Positions 27,502-36,147 are shown, counted from the stretch's first letter. The stretch is DNA of 38,902 bases from Bacteroidales bacterium (GCA_022482545.1 JAKVOZ010000017.1:1-38902), one strand, 5' to 3'. Numbers and translations: made by a program. The notes: generated from the letters alone by a model not told the origin.

Positions 27502-28050
27502 TTATTTATTCCATAACTCAGATAACATCGCACAAGAAGAAAATCCAATATCTTTAAGAATAGAAAATCTTTCTTTTGTTACTCCTCCAAGAGCTACTAC
27601 TTTATTGTCAAGAGTATTATTAAGAAAAAGTTGCTTTAATTCTTTTAAATCAAAATTGCTTTTATAACCTTGCTTGCTTATTGAATCAAAGATAGGAGAT
27701 AGAAAACAATAATTTAAATTTTCTTTATTCTCAACAACCTCTTTTATACTATGACAAGATTTTGAAATTCTTTTATTCTCTAATCCATTCAACACATTAG
27801 GATTGTTTTTATTAAGATGAATACCACCAATATTCATTTGCTTACTAAGATGATGAAAAGAATGAAGAGATAGTTTTTCTCTAACATCATAAGGAAAGAA
27901 AGATAAATAATCTATCATTGTTTTCTCATCAAAAGAAGGCTTACGAATATGAATAAATTCAACTTCTTTATTGCGAATAAGACTAATAATCTTTTCTTGT
28001 TCTTGCTTAATATCACAATCTTCTTGCGTTATGCCAATTATCCGCCACAT
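27502..28050 (-). CDS. TenI-like ThiE paralog
   Basis: A short (182-residue) ThiE/TenI-family barrel. It keeps H-I-R-K-P near residue 35, G-I-H-L-N and S-C-H-S, then F-L-S-P-I-F-D-S-I-S-K and V-A-L-G-G-V, but lacks the D-R and G-P-x-F-x-T-x-T-K motifs that ThiE needs. This fits TenI, which in Bacillus aromatises the thiazole product rather than coupling the halves. Similar short proteins sit in thi operons of Bacteroides, as I recall. The start overlaps the thiS stop by 13 bp, showing translational coupling. The exact activity here is inferred. Confidence 0.85.
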   Translation of the reverse strand: MWRIIGITQEDCDIKQEQEKIISLIRNKEVEFIHIRKPSFDEKTMIDYLSFFPYDVREKLSLHSFHHLSKQMNIGGIHLNKNNPNVLNGLENKRISKSCHSIKEVVENKENLNYCFLSPIFDSISKQGYKSNFDLKELKQLFLNNTLDNKVVALGGVTKERFSILKDIGFSSCAMLSELWNK

Positions 28051-28241
28051 GTTGCTCTAATAAGTGTTACTTTGTCGCCTTCTTTTAATATGGTATTGCT
28101 CCATCTCTCTTTGTCAATAACCTCCATTTCAATAGCGATTGCAACAGATTCATCTTTTTTTATTCCAAGTATTTCAGTTAATGTTTCAACAGAACAACCA
28201 ACTGGTACTATTTTGTCTTTCTTATTTACAAATACTTTCAT
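28038..28241 (-). CDS. thiS: Sulfur carrier protein ThiS
   Basis: ThiS is a small ubiquitin-like protein; its C-terminal Gly is adenylated by ThiF and receives sulfur for the thiazole. The 67-residue length and the terminal C-G-G are diagnostic, as is the final V-T-L-I-R-A-T strand. The ATG overlaps the thiD stop by four bases (ATGA), and its own stop is inside the tenI-like gene. The three are therefore coupled. Confidence 0.95.
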   Translation of the reverse strand: MKVFVNKKDKIVPVGCSVETLTEILGIKKDESVAIAIEMEVIDKERWSNTILKEGDKVTLIRATCGG

Positions 28242-29065
28242 TTTATTATTAATTTTTGAGGACAGAACAAATGATTAAGACTTCCATGCCCATGTCCTGT
28301 GTTTAATTCCTTACTATTATCAATTGCATTAGTAACATATTCTTTTGCTTTGCTTACAGATGTTTCTATGTTGTTATCATTCAAACAACAAAAACATGCT
28401 ATTGCAGAAGAAAGAGTACAACCTGTTCCATGAGTGTTGTTGCTATTTATTTTCTTGTGATTAAACATCTTTACACTCATATCATTCATAACAAGAACAT
28501 CTGTCATATCAACATTTTCAAGATGCCCGCCTTTAATAAGTACATTCTTTGCTTTATAGGATTTTATTATTTCTTTACCTGCTTCAATCATAGAATCAAT
28601 ATCTTTTATTTTTTTGCCAACAATTGCTTCTGCTTCTGAAAGATTGGGCGTTATTAATTGACTGATTGGAAAGAGTTCTTGCTTTATACTAAACAGAAGT
28701 TCTTTTGTTGCAAGATTACTGCCAGAAGTTGCAACAAGGACAGGGTCTAAGATTATGCTTTTAGAAAAATTGTTTCTTAAAAGACTATTTTTTATTGCAA
28801 AAACATTATCTTTATTGTAAATCATTCCTATTTTTATTGCAGATACATCAAAATCTTCAAGCACACAATCAATCTGACTTTCCACAATATTAGAAGGAAC
28901 AGCAAAAATATCTTTTACTTGTTTAGTGTTTTGAGAGGTTACAGCTGTTATTGCACAGCAAGCATACAAACCAAGACTACTTATTGTTTTTAAGTCAGCC
29001 TCAATGCCAGCACCTCCACAAGAATCACTGCCAGCAATAGACAACACACTTATTATTTGTTTCAT
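28238..29065 (-). CDS. thiD: Hydroxymethylpyrimidine (phosphate) kinase
   Basis: ThiD phosphorylates HMP and HMP-phosphate to the diphosphate used by ThiE. The protein (275 residues from 29065) has L-S-I-A-G-S-D-S-C-G-G-A-G-I-E-A-D near the N terminus, the typical A-V-T-S-Q-N and the ribokinase-type anion hole G-T-G-C-T-L-S-S-A. The frame is open to 29212, but that extension would overlap the TPP riboswitch and translates without family similarity, so the ATG at 29065 is chosen. It is the first gene of the thi operon, about 60 bp after the aptamer. Confidence 0.95.
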   Translation of the reverse strand: MKQIISVLSIAGSDSCGGAGIEADLKTISSLGLYACCAITAVTSQNTKQVKDIFAVPSNIVESQIDCVLEDFDVSAIKIGMIYNKDNVFAIKNSLLRNNFSKSIILDPVLVATSGSNLATKELLFSIKQELFPISQLITPNLSEAEAIVGKKIKDIDSMIEAGKEIIKSYKAKNVLIKGGHLENVDMTDVLVMNDMSVKMFNHKKINSNNTHGTGCTLSSAIACFCCLNDNNIETSVSKAKEYVTNAIDNSKELNTGHGHGSLNHLFCPQKLIIK

Positions 29066-29125
29066 ATCTATTTTTCTTTTAATTAAAACTTTGGGATAAT
29101 AATCTTTTAAATTATTTGAGAAGAT

Positions 29126-29205
29126 AAGGTTTTTCTTTGTTCGCATTACCGAACAAGTCAAAGGGTATAATCTCAGCCTACAAAAAAGTAAGCACCCCAA
29201 TAGTT
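29126..29205 (-). promoter_or_regulatory. TPP riboswitch (THI element)
   Basis: On the minus strand the conserved core reads GGGGTGC (29192-29198), a P3 stem CTTAC/GTAGG, CTGAGA (29171-29176), ATACCC, then GTAATGC (29143-29149) inside a GTTCG/CGAAC stem. Order and spacing fit the thi-box aptamer that binds thiamin pyrophosphate. The 5' P1 strand is plausible, but the 3' partner is not obvious. No T-rich terminator lies between it and thiD, only a weak AATAAT/ATTATT hairpin. Control of translation, or an unusual platform, is more likely than classic termination. Confidence 0.88.
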
Positions 29206-29245
29206 TATACAATAAAACTATTTTGTTTGCGTTTAAAAACTAATG

Positions 29246-29253
29246 CAAAGATA
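29246..29253 (-). promoter_or_regulatory. -7 box of the thi operon
   Basis: Minus-strand TATCTTTG followed by C matches TAnnTTTG and lies upstream of the riboswitch, giving a leader of about 175 bases before thiD. Confidence 0.65.
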
Positions 29254-29294
29254 AGAATATTTTATTAAATACACGTTATTTTAAAAATAAATAT

Positions 29295-29302
29295 TACTTT
29301 TG
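29295..29302 (+). promoter_or_regulatory. -7 box of the lipoprotein gene at 29371
   Basis: TACTTTTG followed by C matches TAnnTTTG. It faces away from the thi operon promoter 41 bp to the left. No clear -33 box is seen. Confidence 0.6.
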
Positions 29303-29370
29303 CTGAAAATTTAATAAAAATAATTAATTAGAATTAAATAAAAACAACAATTAATAAAAAAAGTAAAGTT

Positions 29371-30243
29371 ATGAGAAACGTTTTGTTATCAATAGGGCTT
29401 ATATCATTAGTCTTATTCGCTTCTTGCGGAAAAAAAGAATTAGAACAAAAACTTGTTAATCAAAAAGCAGTTAAAGACTCAGTACAAGCAGCATTAAACG
29501 CTAAAAATGGCGAAGTGGAAGGATTATTCCAACAATTAAATGAAATAGAGGACAATCTTAATACAGTAACATCAAAATATTCTGATGTGGAGAAGGTAAA
29601 GAATCGTTCTGGTGAAATAAATCAAGATGCTCGTTCAAGAATATCTTCACAAATTCAAGACATTAATGAAATACTTAATCAAAATAAACAAAAAGTAGCA
29701 GCATTAAGTACTAAATTGAAGAAAACACAAAACAATAACAAACAATTAACTGCATTTATTGATAAACTTCAATCAAGAATATCAGAACAAGAAGAAGAAA
29801 TTCAACTTCTTACAACAGAATTACAGAAGAAAAATATTGTTATAAGTAATTTAAATAAGAATCTTGATGAACTTTCTAAGCAAAATCAACAAAAAGATGA
29901 GCATATAATGAGAGTGGAAGAAGAAAAGAATACAGCATATTATATTGTTGGAACTAAGAAAGAATTGAAGGCAAAAGGTATAATAAGTAGTACTGGTGGT
30001 TTTCTTGGTATGGGGAAAAGAAGTTATGTAAGCAGTGATTCTGATTTAGGTAAATACAACAAGATTGATGCAAGAAAATTAAAAACTATCGCATTACCTG
30101 GCAGAAAAATAAAAATACTTACAGCACATTCTTCATCTTCTTATAAATTAAATGGAAGTAAGGACAAACCAACATCATTACAAATTGAGGACGCAAATAG
30201 TTTTTGGGCAAAGAGTAAGTTCTTAGTAATCGTTGTGGATTAG
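29371..30243 (+). CDS. Cbp1-like coiled-coil lipoprotein (paralog 2)
   Basis: This 290-residue protein has the same layout as the one at 14614. It has a lipoprotein signal with F-A-S-C (Cys19), a coiled coil to about residue 190 (E-Q-E-E-E-I-Q-L-L-T-T-E-L-Q-K-K-N-I), and a C-terminal domain starting A-Y-Y-I-V-G-T-K-K-E-L-K. That domain continues with I-D-A-R-K-L-K and ends F-W-A-K-S-K-F-L-V-I-V-V. The two share most motifs along their length, so they are paralogs. The match to the Cbp1 family of collagen-binding proteins is from memory. It stands alone, with its own promoter and terminator, and lacks the lysine-rich partner gene. Confidence 0.78.
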   Translation: MRNVLLSIGLISLVLFASCGKKELEQKLVNQKAVKDSVQAALNAKNGEVEGLFQQLNEIEDNLNTVTSKYSDVEKVKNRSGEINQDARSRISSQIQDINEILNQNKQKVAALSTKLKKTQNNNKQLTAFIDKLQSRISEQEEEIQLLTTELQKKNIVISNLNKNLDELSKQNQQKDEHIMRVEEEKNTAYYIVGTKKELKAKGIISSTGGFLGMGKRSYVSSDSDLGKYNKIDARKLKTIALPGRKIKILTAHSSSSYKLNGSKDKPTSLQIEDANSFWAKSKFLVIVVD

Positions 30244-30274
30244 AAAAATAATAGATTTATTATTAAATAATTTG

Positions 30275-30310
30275 GAAGCAGAGGTTTTTTTAATCTCTGC
30301 TTCTTTTTTT
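30275..30310 (+). terminator. Rho-independent terminator
   Basis: GAAGCAGAG (30275-30283) and CTCTGCTTC (30295-30303) form a perfect 9-bp stem followed by seven T. It ends the Cbp1-like lipoprotein transcript. Confidence 0.9.
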
Positions 30311-30339
30311 GCAATCTATTTTAATTAAGAGCAATTTAT

Positions 30340-30420
30340 TTCTTTAATTTATTTTAATAGAATCAAGAAATAATAAAATATAATCAAAAGATAATAAAAT
30401 AGAATCAAGAACTATTTTGT
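30340..30420. repeat. AT-rich dispersed repeat modules
   Basis: The gap holds near-tandem words of the kind AATCAAAAGATAATAAAAT and GAATCAAGAA. On the minus strand 30402-30417 reads AAATAGTTCTTGATTC, one base off the module AAATAGTTCTTTATTC found near 23062 and 35806. Confidence 0.6.
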
Positions 30421-30463
30421 TGTGGCTGAAATATTAGGTAAGACAACAATATTTAATAGGAAT

Positions 30464-30493
30464 AAAAAAAGGTAGGACGTTTAAATCCCACCT
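30464..30493 (-). terminator. Rho-independent terminator of pnp
   Basis: On the minus strand AGGTGGGA and TCCTACCT form an 8-bp stem with one G-U pair, followed by seven T. It lies 41 bases after the pnp stop codon. Confidence 0.8.
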
Positions 30494-30533
30494 ATTAATA
30501 ATTATGAAAAAAATTATTATATTATTTTTTTTA

Positions 30534-32798
30534 TTAAAATCTGTCGCTGTTCCTATTTATATTCATAGGATGAGTGTGCTCTGTATTGTTAGAATGGTTG
30601 TGGTCATTATTACGATGTTCATTGTTACCTCTTCTATTGTTATCGCTTCTTCTTTCAAAAGGTTTATGTTCTGGTTCAACATATCCTTCTGGTTTAGGAG
30701 TTAATACCTTATGAGAAAGTTTAAACTTGCCAGTCTTACTATCAATACCTATAAGTTTAACTCTTATTTCATCACCTTCTTTTAATACATCTTCGACGTT
30801 CTCTATACGTTTCCAATCTATTTCAGTAACATGTAAAAGACCATCTTTGTTAGGAAGGAACTCAACAAAAGCACCATAAGGCATAATGCTTTTAACTTTT
30901 CCATCATAAACTTCTCCTACTTCAGGAACAGTAATTATTGCTTTTATTCTTGCAACTGCTGTATCTAAGCCTTCTTTGTTTGCAGAAACAATATCAACAA
31001 CACCAAAGTCGCCTTTATCATCAATAACGATAGTTGTGCTTGTCTCTTTTTGAAGGTCTTGAATATTCTTTCCTTGTGGTCCAATGATAGCGCCAATAAA
31101 TTCTTTTGGTATTTGCATTTTAACAATACGAGGAACTTGTGGTTTATAGTCTTCTCTTGGTGCAGGTATCGTCTCTTCTATAATATTAAGGATATGTTCT
31201 CTACCACGTTTTGCTTGAGCAAGAGCCTGAGCAAGAATATCGTAAGAAAGACCCTCACATTTAATATCCATTTGGCATGCAGTAATACCATCTCTTGTTC
31301 CAGTAACTTTAAAGTCCATGTCTCCAAGATGGTCTTCATCTCCAAGAATATCTGAAAGCACTGCCCATTTACCATTCTTCTCAATAAGGCCCATAGCAAT
31401 ACCAGAAACCGGTTTTCTTATCTTAACACCAGCGTCCATAAGAGCAAGACAACCTGCACAAACAGTAGCCATAGATGAAGAACCGTTGCTTTCAAGTATA
31501 TCAGAAACAACTCTTATTGTGTAAGGACAATCTTCCTCAGATGGAAGAACTTCTTTTAATGCTCTCATAGCAAGATTACCATGACCTATCTCACGTCTAC
31601 TTGTTGATTTGTTTCCTTTAACTTCGCCTGTTGCAAATCCAGGGAAATTATAATGAAGAATAAAACGATTGCTTCCTTCAACCATAGCACCATCAACGCT
31701 TTGTTCATCAAGTTTTGTGCCTAATGTACAAGTAGAAAGAGATTGCGTCTCACCACGAGTAAAGATAGCAGAGCCGTGAGGAGAAGGCAAATAACCAACT
31801 TCTGCCCAAATAGGACGAATCTCTTCAAGTTGTCTTCCATCTAAACGTACTCTTTCATTTAAAACCATATCTCTCATAGCCTCTTTTTCAGTGTTAGAGA
31901 AATAGCGGTTAAGCATTACTGAATGTTCTGTTTGATAATCTTGATCAAGAGTAGCCAAAAAGTCTTGTTTTATTTGTTCAAAGCCATCTTCTCTTTGATG
32001 TTTGCTTTTTATTCCTTGTCTTGCTAAATCATAGCATTTTTGATAGCAGAAATCATGAAGTTTTTGCTTAACATCTTCATCATCTTCTTCATGACAATAT
32101 TCTCTTTTTTCAGTTTTGCCAACCATCTCAGTTAATTCACTAAGGGCTTGGCAATGAATCTTGATTGAATTGTGAGCAACTTTTAAAGCTTCCAACATTG
32201 TGTCTTCAGAAACTTCTTTCATTTCACCTTCAACCATCATTATATTATCTTTTGTTGCAGCAACGATAAGGTCTAATTCTGCACCTTCCATTTCTTCATA
32301 GTTAGGATTTACACAGAACTCTCCATTAATTAAAGCAACTCTACATTCAGATACTGGGCCATCAAAAGGAATATCACTTACAGCTAATGCGGAACTTGCA
32401 GCCAAAGCAGCTAATGCATCAGGTGGGTTTTTTTGGTCGCCAGAAATAAGAGTTATTTGAACTTGCACTTCTGCGTGATAATTACTTGGAAATAATGGTC
32501 TAAGAGCTCTATCTACTAATCTTGATATTAATATTTCGTATTCACTTGGACGAGCTTCTCTTTTGAAGAATCCGCCTGGGAACTTACCACTTGCAGCATA
32601 TTTTTCTTGATAATCTACTGATAGAGGTAAGAAATCTACATCTTCACCTGCTTCTTTTTTTGCACATACAGTAGCAATAAGCATAGTGTCGCCCATTCTA
32701 ACTACTGCACTACCATCTGCTTGTTTGGCTAATTTGCCTGTTTCAATTTCAATTTGTCTTCCATCTTCTAAGGTGAAGACTTTTTTAATTCCTGTCAT
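30534..32798 (-). CDS. pnp: Polyribonucleotide nucleotidyltransferase
   Basis: PNPase is a phosphorolytic 3'-5' exoribonuclease in mRNA turnover. The 754-residue protein has two RNase PH domains (about 10-230 and 320-550), the second with R-L-D-G-R and [14 protein letters not shown] domain ([12 protein letters not shown]) follows, then an S1 domain ([19 protein letters not shown]). The last about 40 residues are an Asn/His/Arg-rich tail, low-complexity and probably disordered. It is downstream of rpsO, the classic arrangement, but a terminator lies between. No clear -7 box was found for pnp, so read-through from rpsO is possible. Confidence 0.97.
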   Translation of the reverse strand: MTGIKKVFTLEDGRQIEIETGKLAKQADGSAVVRMGDTMLIATVCAKKEAGEDVDFLPLSVDYQEKYAASGKFPGGFFKREARPSEYEILISRLVDRALRPLFPSNYHAEVQVQITLISGDQKNPPDALAALAASSALAVSDIPFDGPVSECRVALINGEFCVNPNYEEMEGAELDLIVAATKDNIMMVEGEMKEVSEDTMLEALKVAHNSIKIHCQALSELTEMVGKTEKREYCHEEDDEDVKQKLHDFCYQKCYDLARQGIKSKHQREDGFEQIKQDFLATLDQDYQTEHSVMLNRYFSNTEKEAMRDMVLNERVRLDGRQLEEIRPIWAEVGYLPSPHGSAIFTRGETQSLSTCTLGTKLDEQSVDGAMVEGSNRFILHYNFPGFATGEVKGNKSTSRREIGHGNLAMRALKEVLPSEEDCPYTIRVVSDILESNGSSSMATVCAGCLALMDAGVKIRKPVSGIAMGLIEKNGKWAVLSDILGDEDHLGDMDFKVTGTRDGITACQMDIKCEGLSYDILAQALAQAKRGREHILNIIEETIPAPREDYKPQVPRIVKMQIPKEFIGAIIGPQGKNIQDLQKETSTTIVIDDKGDFGVVDIVSANKEGLDTAVARIKAIITVPEVGEVYDGKVKSIMPYGAFVEFLPNKDGLLHVTEIDWKRIENVEDVLKEGDEIRVKLIGIDSKTGKFKLSHKVLTPKPEGYVEPEHKPFERRSDNNRRGNNEHRNNDHNHSNNTEHTHPMNINRNSDRF

Positions 32799-32912
32799 CT
32801 TTTTCTTTTTTATTTATACATCTTTATCCAACGAGAGTTTGAATTGGAGTAATAATTATTTCTTTTTTTTAAATTCATTCATTTATTTTTGCATCTTAAC
32901 TCTCTATACATA

Positions 32913-32943
32913 CAAAAAAAGGCAATTGTTTTAGAATTGCCTT
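32913..32943 (-). terminator. Terminator between rpsO and pnp
   Basis: Minus-strand AAGGCAATT and AATTGCCTT form a 9-bp stem followed by a T run. It would reduce read-through from rpsO into pnp. Confidence 0.85.
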
Positions 32944-32974
32944 CCATTTTATAAAGTTACAAATTACTTTCTTA

Positions 32975-33244
32975 TTATTTTCTAAGATTAAGCTCTTTTA
33001 CAATAGCACGATATCTGTTAATATCTGTTTCTTTTAAGTAGTCAAGTAATCTTCTTCTTTTTCCTACTAAATCAACTAATGCTCTTTTTGTGAATTTATC
33101 CTTATGATTACTTTTTGTAAATTCAGTAAGGTGTTGAATTCTAAATGAGAATAATGCTATTTGGCCTTCTGCTGAGCCTGTGTCTTTTTCATTCTTGCCA
33201 AATTGGCTGAATATTTCTTTCTTTTTTTCGCTTGTTAAATACAT
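32975..33244 (-). CDS. rpsO: 30S ribosomal protein S15
   Basis: S15 binds 16S rRNA early in 30S assembly. The 89-residue length is standard. The segments D-T-G-S-A-E-G-Q-I-A, L-T-E-F-T-K-S-N-H-K-D, L-V-G-K-R-R-R-L-L-D-Y-L and Y-R-A-I-V-K-E-L-N-L-R are family hallmarks. It has an ideal promoter and its own terminator, followed by pnp. Confidence 0.98.
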   Translation of the reverse strand: MYLTSEKKKEIFSQFGKNEKDTGSAEGQIALFSFRIQHLTEFTKSNHKDKFTKRALVDLVGKRRRLLDYLKETDINRYRAIVKELNLRK

Positions 33245-33298
33245 ATTGTTTTACTTCTTAACTAAATTCTTAACGCTTTTTTTCTTAATTTCAGTTTG

Positions 33299-33329
33299 CA
33301 AAAATACAAACTTTTTTTAATTCAACAAA
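33299..33329 (-). promoter_or_regulatory. Full promoter of rpsO
   Basis: On the minus strand TTTG, exactly 19 bases, then TATTTTTG followed by C. This is a perfect match and leaves a leader of about 50 bases. Confidence 0.8.
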
Positions 33330-33349
33330 ATTATTTGAATTTAAATTAA

Positions 33350-34099
33350 TTATTTGTTTCCACCAGATACTATTTCTACCATCTCAATATCAAAAATCAA
33401 AAGACTTCCTGCTGGTAAATCTGGAGAATCTTGTATACCATAACCAAGTTTAGGATGAACCCAAACAGAATAACGAGAACCTTTATTCATTAATTGTAAT
33501 GCTTCAACAATTCCAGGTATTCCATTATCAAGACCCATTAAATGTGGTTCTGTTTTAGGATTATCAAAATCAGATGTAAGTTTCTTTATATTACCATTAG
33601 CATCTAATGTTGATAAAGAGTATAATATTTTAACTCTATCATTTAATTTTGGAGTAGCTCCTGTACCTTTTTTAATTATCTTATATTGCAAACCATCGCT
33701 TGTAGTAATTACTCCACTTTGATTTTTGTTTGCTGCTAAGAATTTTTCAGCTCTTGCTATGTTTGGCTTTGCTTTTTCCATAGCTTGCTTCTGTTGTTTT
33801 TCCTGAGATTGTCTGCTATATTTCTCAATAACGTTTTGCATTTGCTCTTGAGATAAAACACCTGTTGTGTCATTGTTATATCCTTGTCTAAAAGCTTTTG
33901 CGAATATTTCAGGATTGATTTCTACTTGTTGTTGATGTGCTTGCATTCCGTTAGAATAACCAAGTACATAAGAAGCAGAATCTTTTAAATCTTTAAGTTC
34001 TCCTAAATCTACGTGAGATTTCTTTTGAGAACATGCTGTCATAATTCCACATATAAATGGAATAGCAAATACTGATGCTAAAATAATGCTTTTTTTCAT
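33350..34099 (-). CDS. FKBP-type peptidyl-prolyl isomerase lipoprotein
   Basis: The 249-residue protein has a lipoprotein signal (M-T-A-C, Cys23). A helical N-terminal region (about 35-125) resembles the FKBP_N dimerisation domain of FkpA/Mip: Y-V-L-G-Y-S-N-G, then a K/Q-rich helix. The FKBP domain follows (about 135-245), with V-K-I-L-Y-S-L-S, G-I-P-G-I-V-E-A-L-Q-L-M and L-G-Y-G. It probably helps fold envelope proteins. The Trp usual at the floor of the active site (V-I-P-G-W) is Ile, and the strand after V-K-I-L-Y lacks the common Gly, so isomerase activity may be weak. It is a single gene with its own -7 box. Confidence 0.9.
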   Translation of the reverse strand: MKKSIILASVFAIPFICGIMTACSQKKSHVDLGELKDLKDSASYVLGYSNGMQAHQQQVEINPEIFAKAFRQGYNNDTTGVLSQEQMQNVIEKYSRQSQEKQQKQAMEKAKPNIARAEKFLAANKNQSGVITTSDGLQYKIIKKGTGATPKLNDRVKILYSLSTLDANGNIKKLTSDFDNPKTEPHLMGLDNGIPGIVEALQLMNKGSRYSVWVHPKLGYGIQDSPDLPAGSLLIFDIEMVEIVSGGNK

Positions 34100-34162
34100 T
34101 ATTATATAATTTTTCTTTTATTAATTGTTTTTATAAAAAATTTTTCTCTTAAAAAAGAATTG

Positions 34163-34170
34163 CAAAATTA
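34163..34170 (-). promoter_or_regulatory. -7 box of the FKBP lipoprotein gene
   Basis: Minus-strand TAATTTTG followed by C matches TAnnTTTG, about 63 bases before the start codon. No clear TTTG -33 box. Confidence 0.55.
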
Positions 34171-34266
34171 TGAAATATTATTCTATTGAAGAGATAAAAA
34201 ACCAAAAAAATGAATAATTTGTGCTAATTTTCTTTGTTTTATTGAATAGTGAATTGATTTTATTCC

Positions 34267-34274
34267 TATATTTG
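34267..34274 (+). promoter_or_regulatory. -7 box of the arginine decarboxylase gene
   Basis: TATATTTG followed by C matches the consensus; a TTG lies 22 bases upstream. The leader to the ATG at 34354 is about 75 bases and AT-rich. Confidence 0.6.
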
Positions 34275-34353
34275 CAAATTATTTTAAATCTAAACTATTT
34301 AGATTGTGAAATAAAATATTAAGTAATTAACTTAAAATAAAATAAATAAAACA

Positions 34354-35751
34354 ATGAAGAATAAATACATTGATCTTATTGACCAAACTTTTGAGTTTCC
34401 GCAAGATGAATTTAGAGTAGAAGAAGATGAACTACTTTTTCATGATATACCTTTATTAGATATTATTAAACAATATGGAACACCGTTGAAAATTACATAT
34501 TTACCTAAGATAACTTCCCAAATCCAAAGAGCAAAACGATTGTTTAATGTTGCAATTGCAAAGATAGATTATAAAGGGACATACAACTATTGTTATTGTA
34601 CAAAGAGTTCGCATTTTTCTTTCGTTCTTGATGAAGCATTGAAAAATGAAGTTAATCTTGAAACATCTTCGGCTTTTGATATAAATATAATAGAAGAACT
34701 TTATAATCAAGGTAAGTTAGATAAGGACCAATTTATAATATGTAATGGATTTAAACGACCTCAATATATTGAAAACATCGCACGTTTAGTTGAAGGTGGT
34801 TTTCATAATGTTATACCTATAATAGATAATATTGAAGAAATAGATGTTTTAAAATCACAAGTAAATTCTCATTGTAATGTAGGTATTCGTATTGCATCAG
34901 AAGAAGAACCAATGTTTGACTTCTACACGTCACGTCTTGGTATAAGATATAATAATATTATTGATTTCTATAAAGAAAAAGTAATGAATGATAAGAGATT
35001 TTCTTTAAAGATGTTACACTTTTTTATTAATACTGGAATAAAAGATACTGCATATTATTGGAATGAATTGCAAAAATGTGTTAATATATATTGTGATTTA
35101 AAGAAGATAGCACCAACATTAAACTCATTAAATATAGGAGGAGGCTTTCCAATAAAAAATTCTCTTGGTTTTTCGTATGATTATGAGTATATGGCAGAAG
35201 AAATACTTGCTCAAATAAAAGAAATATGCAATAAACAAGGAGTAGAAGAGCCTAATATATTCACAGAGTTTGGTTCTTTCACGGTGGGAGAGGCTGGCTG
35301 TATTTTATATTCTATTATAGACCAGAAACGTCAAAATGATAGAGAACTTTGGTATATGATTGACTCGTCTTTCATAACAACTCTTCCAGATACATGGGGT
35401 ATAGGACAAAGGTTTATTATGTTGCCGGTAAATAAATGGGGAAATGAATATCAAAGAGTATTTTTGGGAGGATTAACTTGCGATAGTCAGGATTATTATT
35501 CAGCAGAAACGCATTCGAATGCAGTCTTTCTTCCAAAATATAATAATAGCGATGATGAGCCTTTATATATAGGATTCTTTCATACAGGAGCATATCAAGA
35601 AAGTCTTGCAGGTTATGGTGGCATACAACATTGCCTTATACCACAACCAAAACATGTTATTCTTGATAAAGATGAAAATGGAGAATGGACAACCAAACTT
35701 TTTGCCAAAGAGCAAAGTCATAAATCAATGTTAAAAATACTTGGTTATTAG
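34354..35751 (+). CDS. speA: Arginine decarboxylase, PLP-dependent (Bacteroidota type)
   Basis: The enzyme makes agmatine from arginine, the first step of a polyamine route; it is cytoplasmic and PLP-dependent (fold type III). The 465-residue protein matches my memory of the shorter arginine decarboxylase of Flavobacteria. It has Y-C-Y-C-T-K-S-S-H-F with the PLP Lys84, N-I-G-G-G-F-P for phosphate binding, and T-C-D-S-Q-D with Cys376/Asp377, as in the C-D-S-x-D motif of this fold. H-T-G-A-Y-Q-E and G-Y-G-G complete the C-terminal signature. It is much shorter than E. coli SpeA (about 650). Substrate assignment rests on family resemblance; no other polyamine gene is in the window. Confidence 0.88.
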   Translation: MKNKYIDLIDQTFEFPQDEFRVEEDELLFHDIPLLDIIKQYGTPLKITYLPKITSQIQRAKRLFNVAIAKIDYKGTYNYCYCTKSSHFSFVLDEALKNEVNLETSSAFDINIIEELYNQGKLDKDQFIICNGFKRPQYIENIARLVEGGFHNVIPIIDNIEEIDVLKSQVNSHCNVGIRIASEEEPMFDFYTSRLGIRYNNIIDFYKEKVMNDKRFSLKMLHFFINTGIKDTAYYWNELQKCVNIYCDLKKIAPTLNSLNIGGGFPIKNSLGFSYDYEYMAEEILAQIKEICNKQGVEEPNIFTEFGSFTVGEAGCILYSIIDQKRQNDRELWYMIDSSFITTLPDTWGIGQRFIMLPVNKWGNEYQRVFLGGLTCDSQDYYSAETHSNAVFLPKYNNSDDEPLYIGFFHTGAYQESLAGYGGIQHCLIPQPKHVILDKDENGEWTTKLFAKEQSHKSMLKILGY

Positions 35752-35805
35752 TTTTAAATTATTTCACTATCTTTTTATCCTATTTTACTGGAATAAAGAG
35801 ATTGT

Positions 35806-35906
35806 GAAATAGTTCTTTATTCTAATAAAATGGATTGCTATTCTAATAAAATGGATTGCTATTCTAATAAAATGGAATCAAAAGACAATAAAATAGTTCT
35901 TTATTC
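35806..35906. repeat. Repeat cluster: AAATAGTTCTTTATTC modules and a 21-bp tandem
   Basis: The module AAATAGTTCTTTATTC occurs at 35807-35822 and again at 35891-35906. Between them the 21-bp unit ATTCTAATAAAATGGATTGCT is repeated from 35819, with exact copies at 35819 and 35840 and a partial third at 35861. The cluster lies in the gap after the arginine decarboxylase gene. The same module is found near 23062 and, with one mismatch, at 30402. Confidence 0.75.
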
Positions 35907-35970
35907 TATTTTAATGAAATAAGGAAAGAATTTAATAAAACGAAGAGTTGGAAAGATGTCGTTTGGGCAT

Positions 35971-36006
35971 AAAAAAAGATAACTCAACATTGCTGTCAAG
36001 TTATCC
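35971..36006 (-). terminator. Terminator of tRNA-Lys
   Basis: Minus-strand GATAACT and AGTTATC form a stem of at least seven pairs, followed by seven T, 21 bases past the tRNA 3' end. Confidence 0.85.
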
Positions 36007-36025
36007 GAAAACATCATAAACAAAG

Positions 36026-36098
36026 TGACTAATCTGGGATTCGAACCCAGGACCCCATCCTTAAAAGGGATGTGCTCTACCGGCTGAGCTAATTAGTC
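36026..36098 (-). tRNA. tRNA-Lys (TTT anticodon)
   Basis: A full cloverleaf on the minus strand: acceptor GACTAAT/ATTAGTC, D stem GCTC/GAGC, anticodon stem CATCC/GGATG with loop CTTTTAA, T stem CTGGG/CCCAG with loop TTCGAAT, discriminator A. CCA is not encoded. It is a single-gene transcript with ideal promoter and terminator. Confidence 0.97.
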
Positions 36099-36116
36099 AT
36101 TTGCGATTTGCGTTTG

Positions 36117-36147
36117 CAAAGGTACTGCTTTTTTTAATACTGCCAAA
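36117..36147 (-). promoter_or_regulatory. Full promoter of tRNA-Lys
   Basis: Minus-strand TTTG, exactly 19 bases, then TACCTTTG followed by C, ending 19 bases before the tRNA 5' end. Confidence 0.85.

Noticed and set aside
29066-29212. A 49-codon N-terminal extension of ThiD
   Set aside because: It overlaps the TPP riboswitch aptamer and shows no similarity to the family. ATG 29065 is at the conserved start.
30504-30704. A 66-codon plus-strand frame near the pnp 3' end
   Set aside because: It is antisense to the low-complexity C-terminal tail of pnp; its hydrophobic look comes from the complement of Asn/His codons.
32884-32891. Plus-strand TATTTTTG C box heading into the rpsO terminator
   Set aside because: No gene follows on that strand, and the hairpin has no T run in this direction. 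A chance match is likely in AT-rich DNA.
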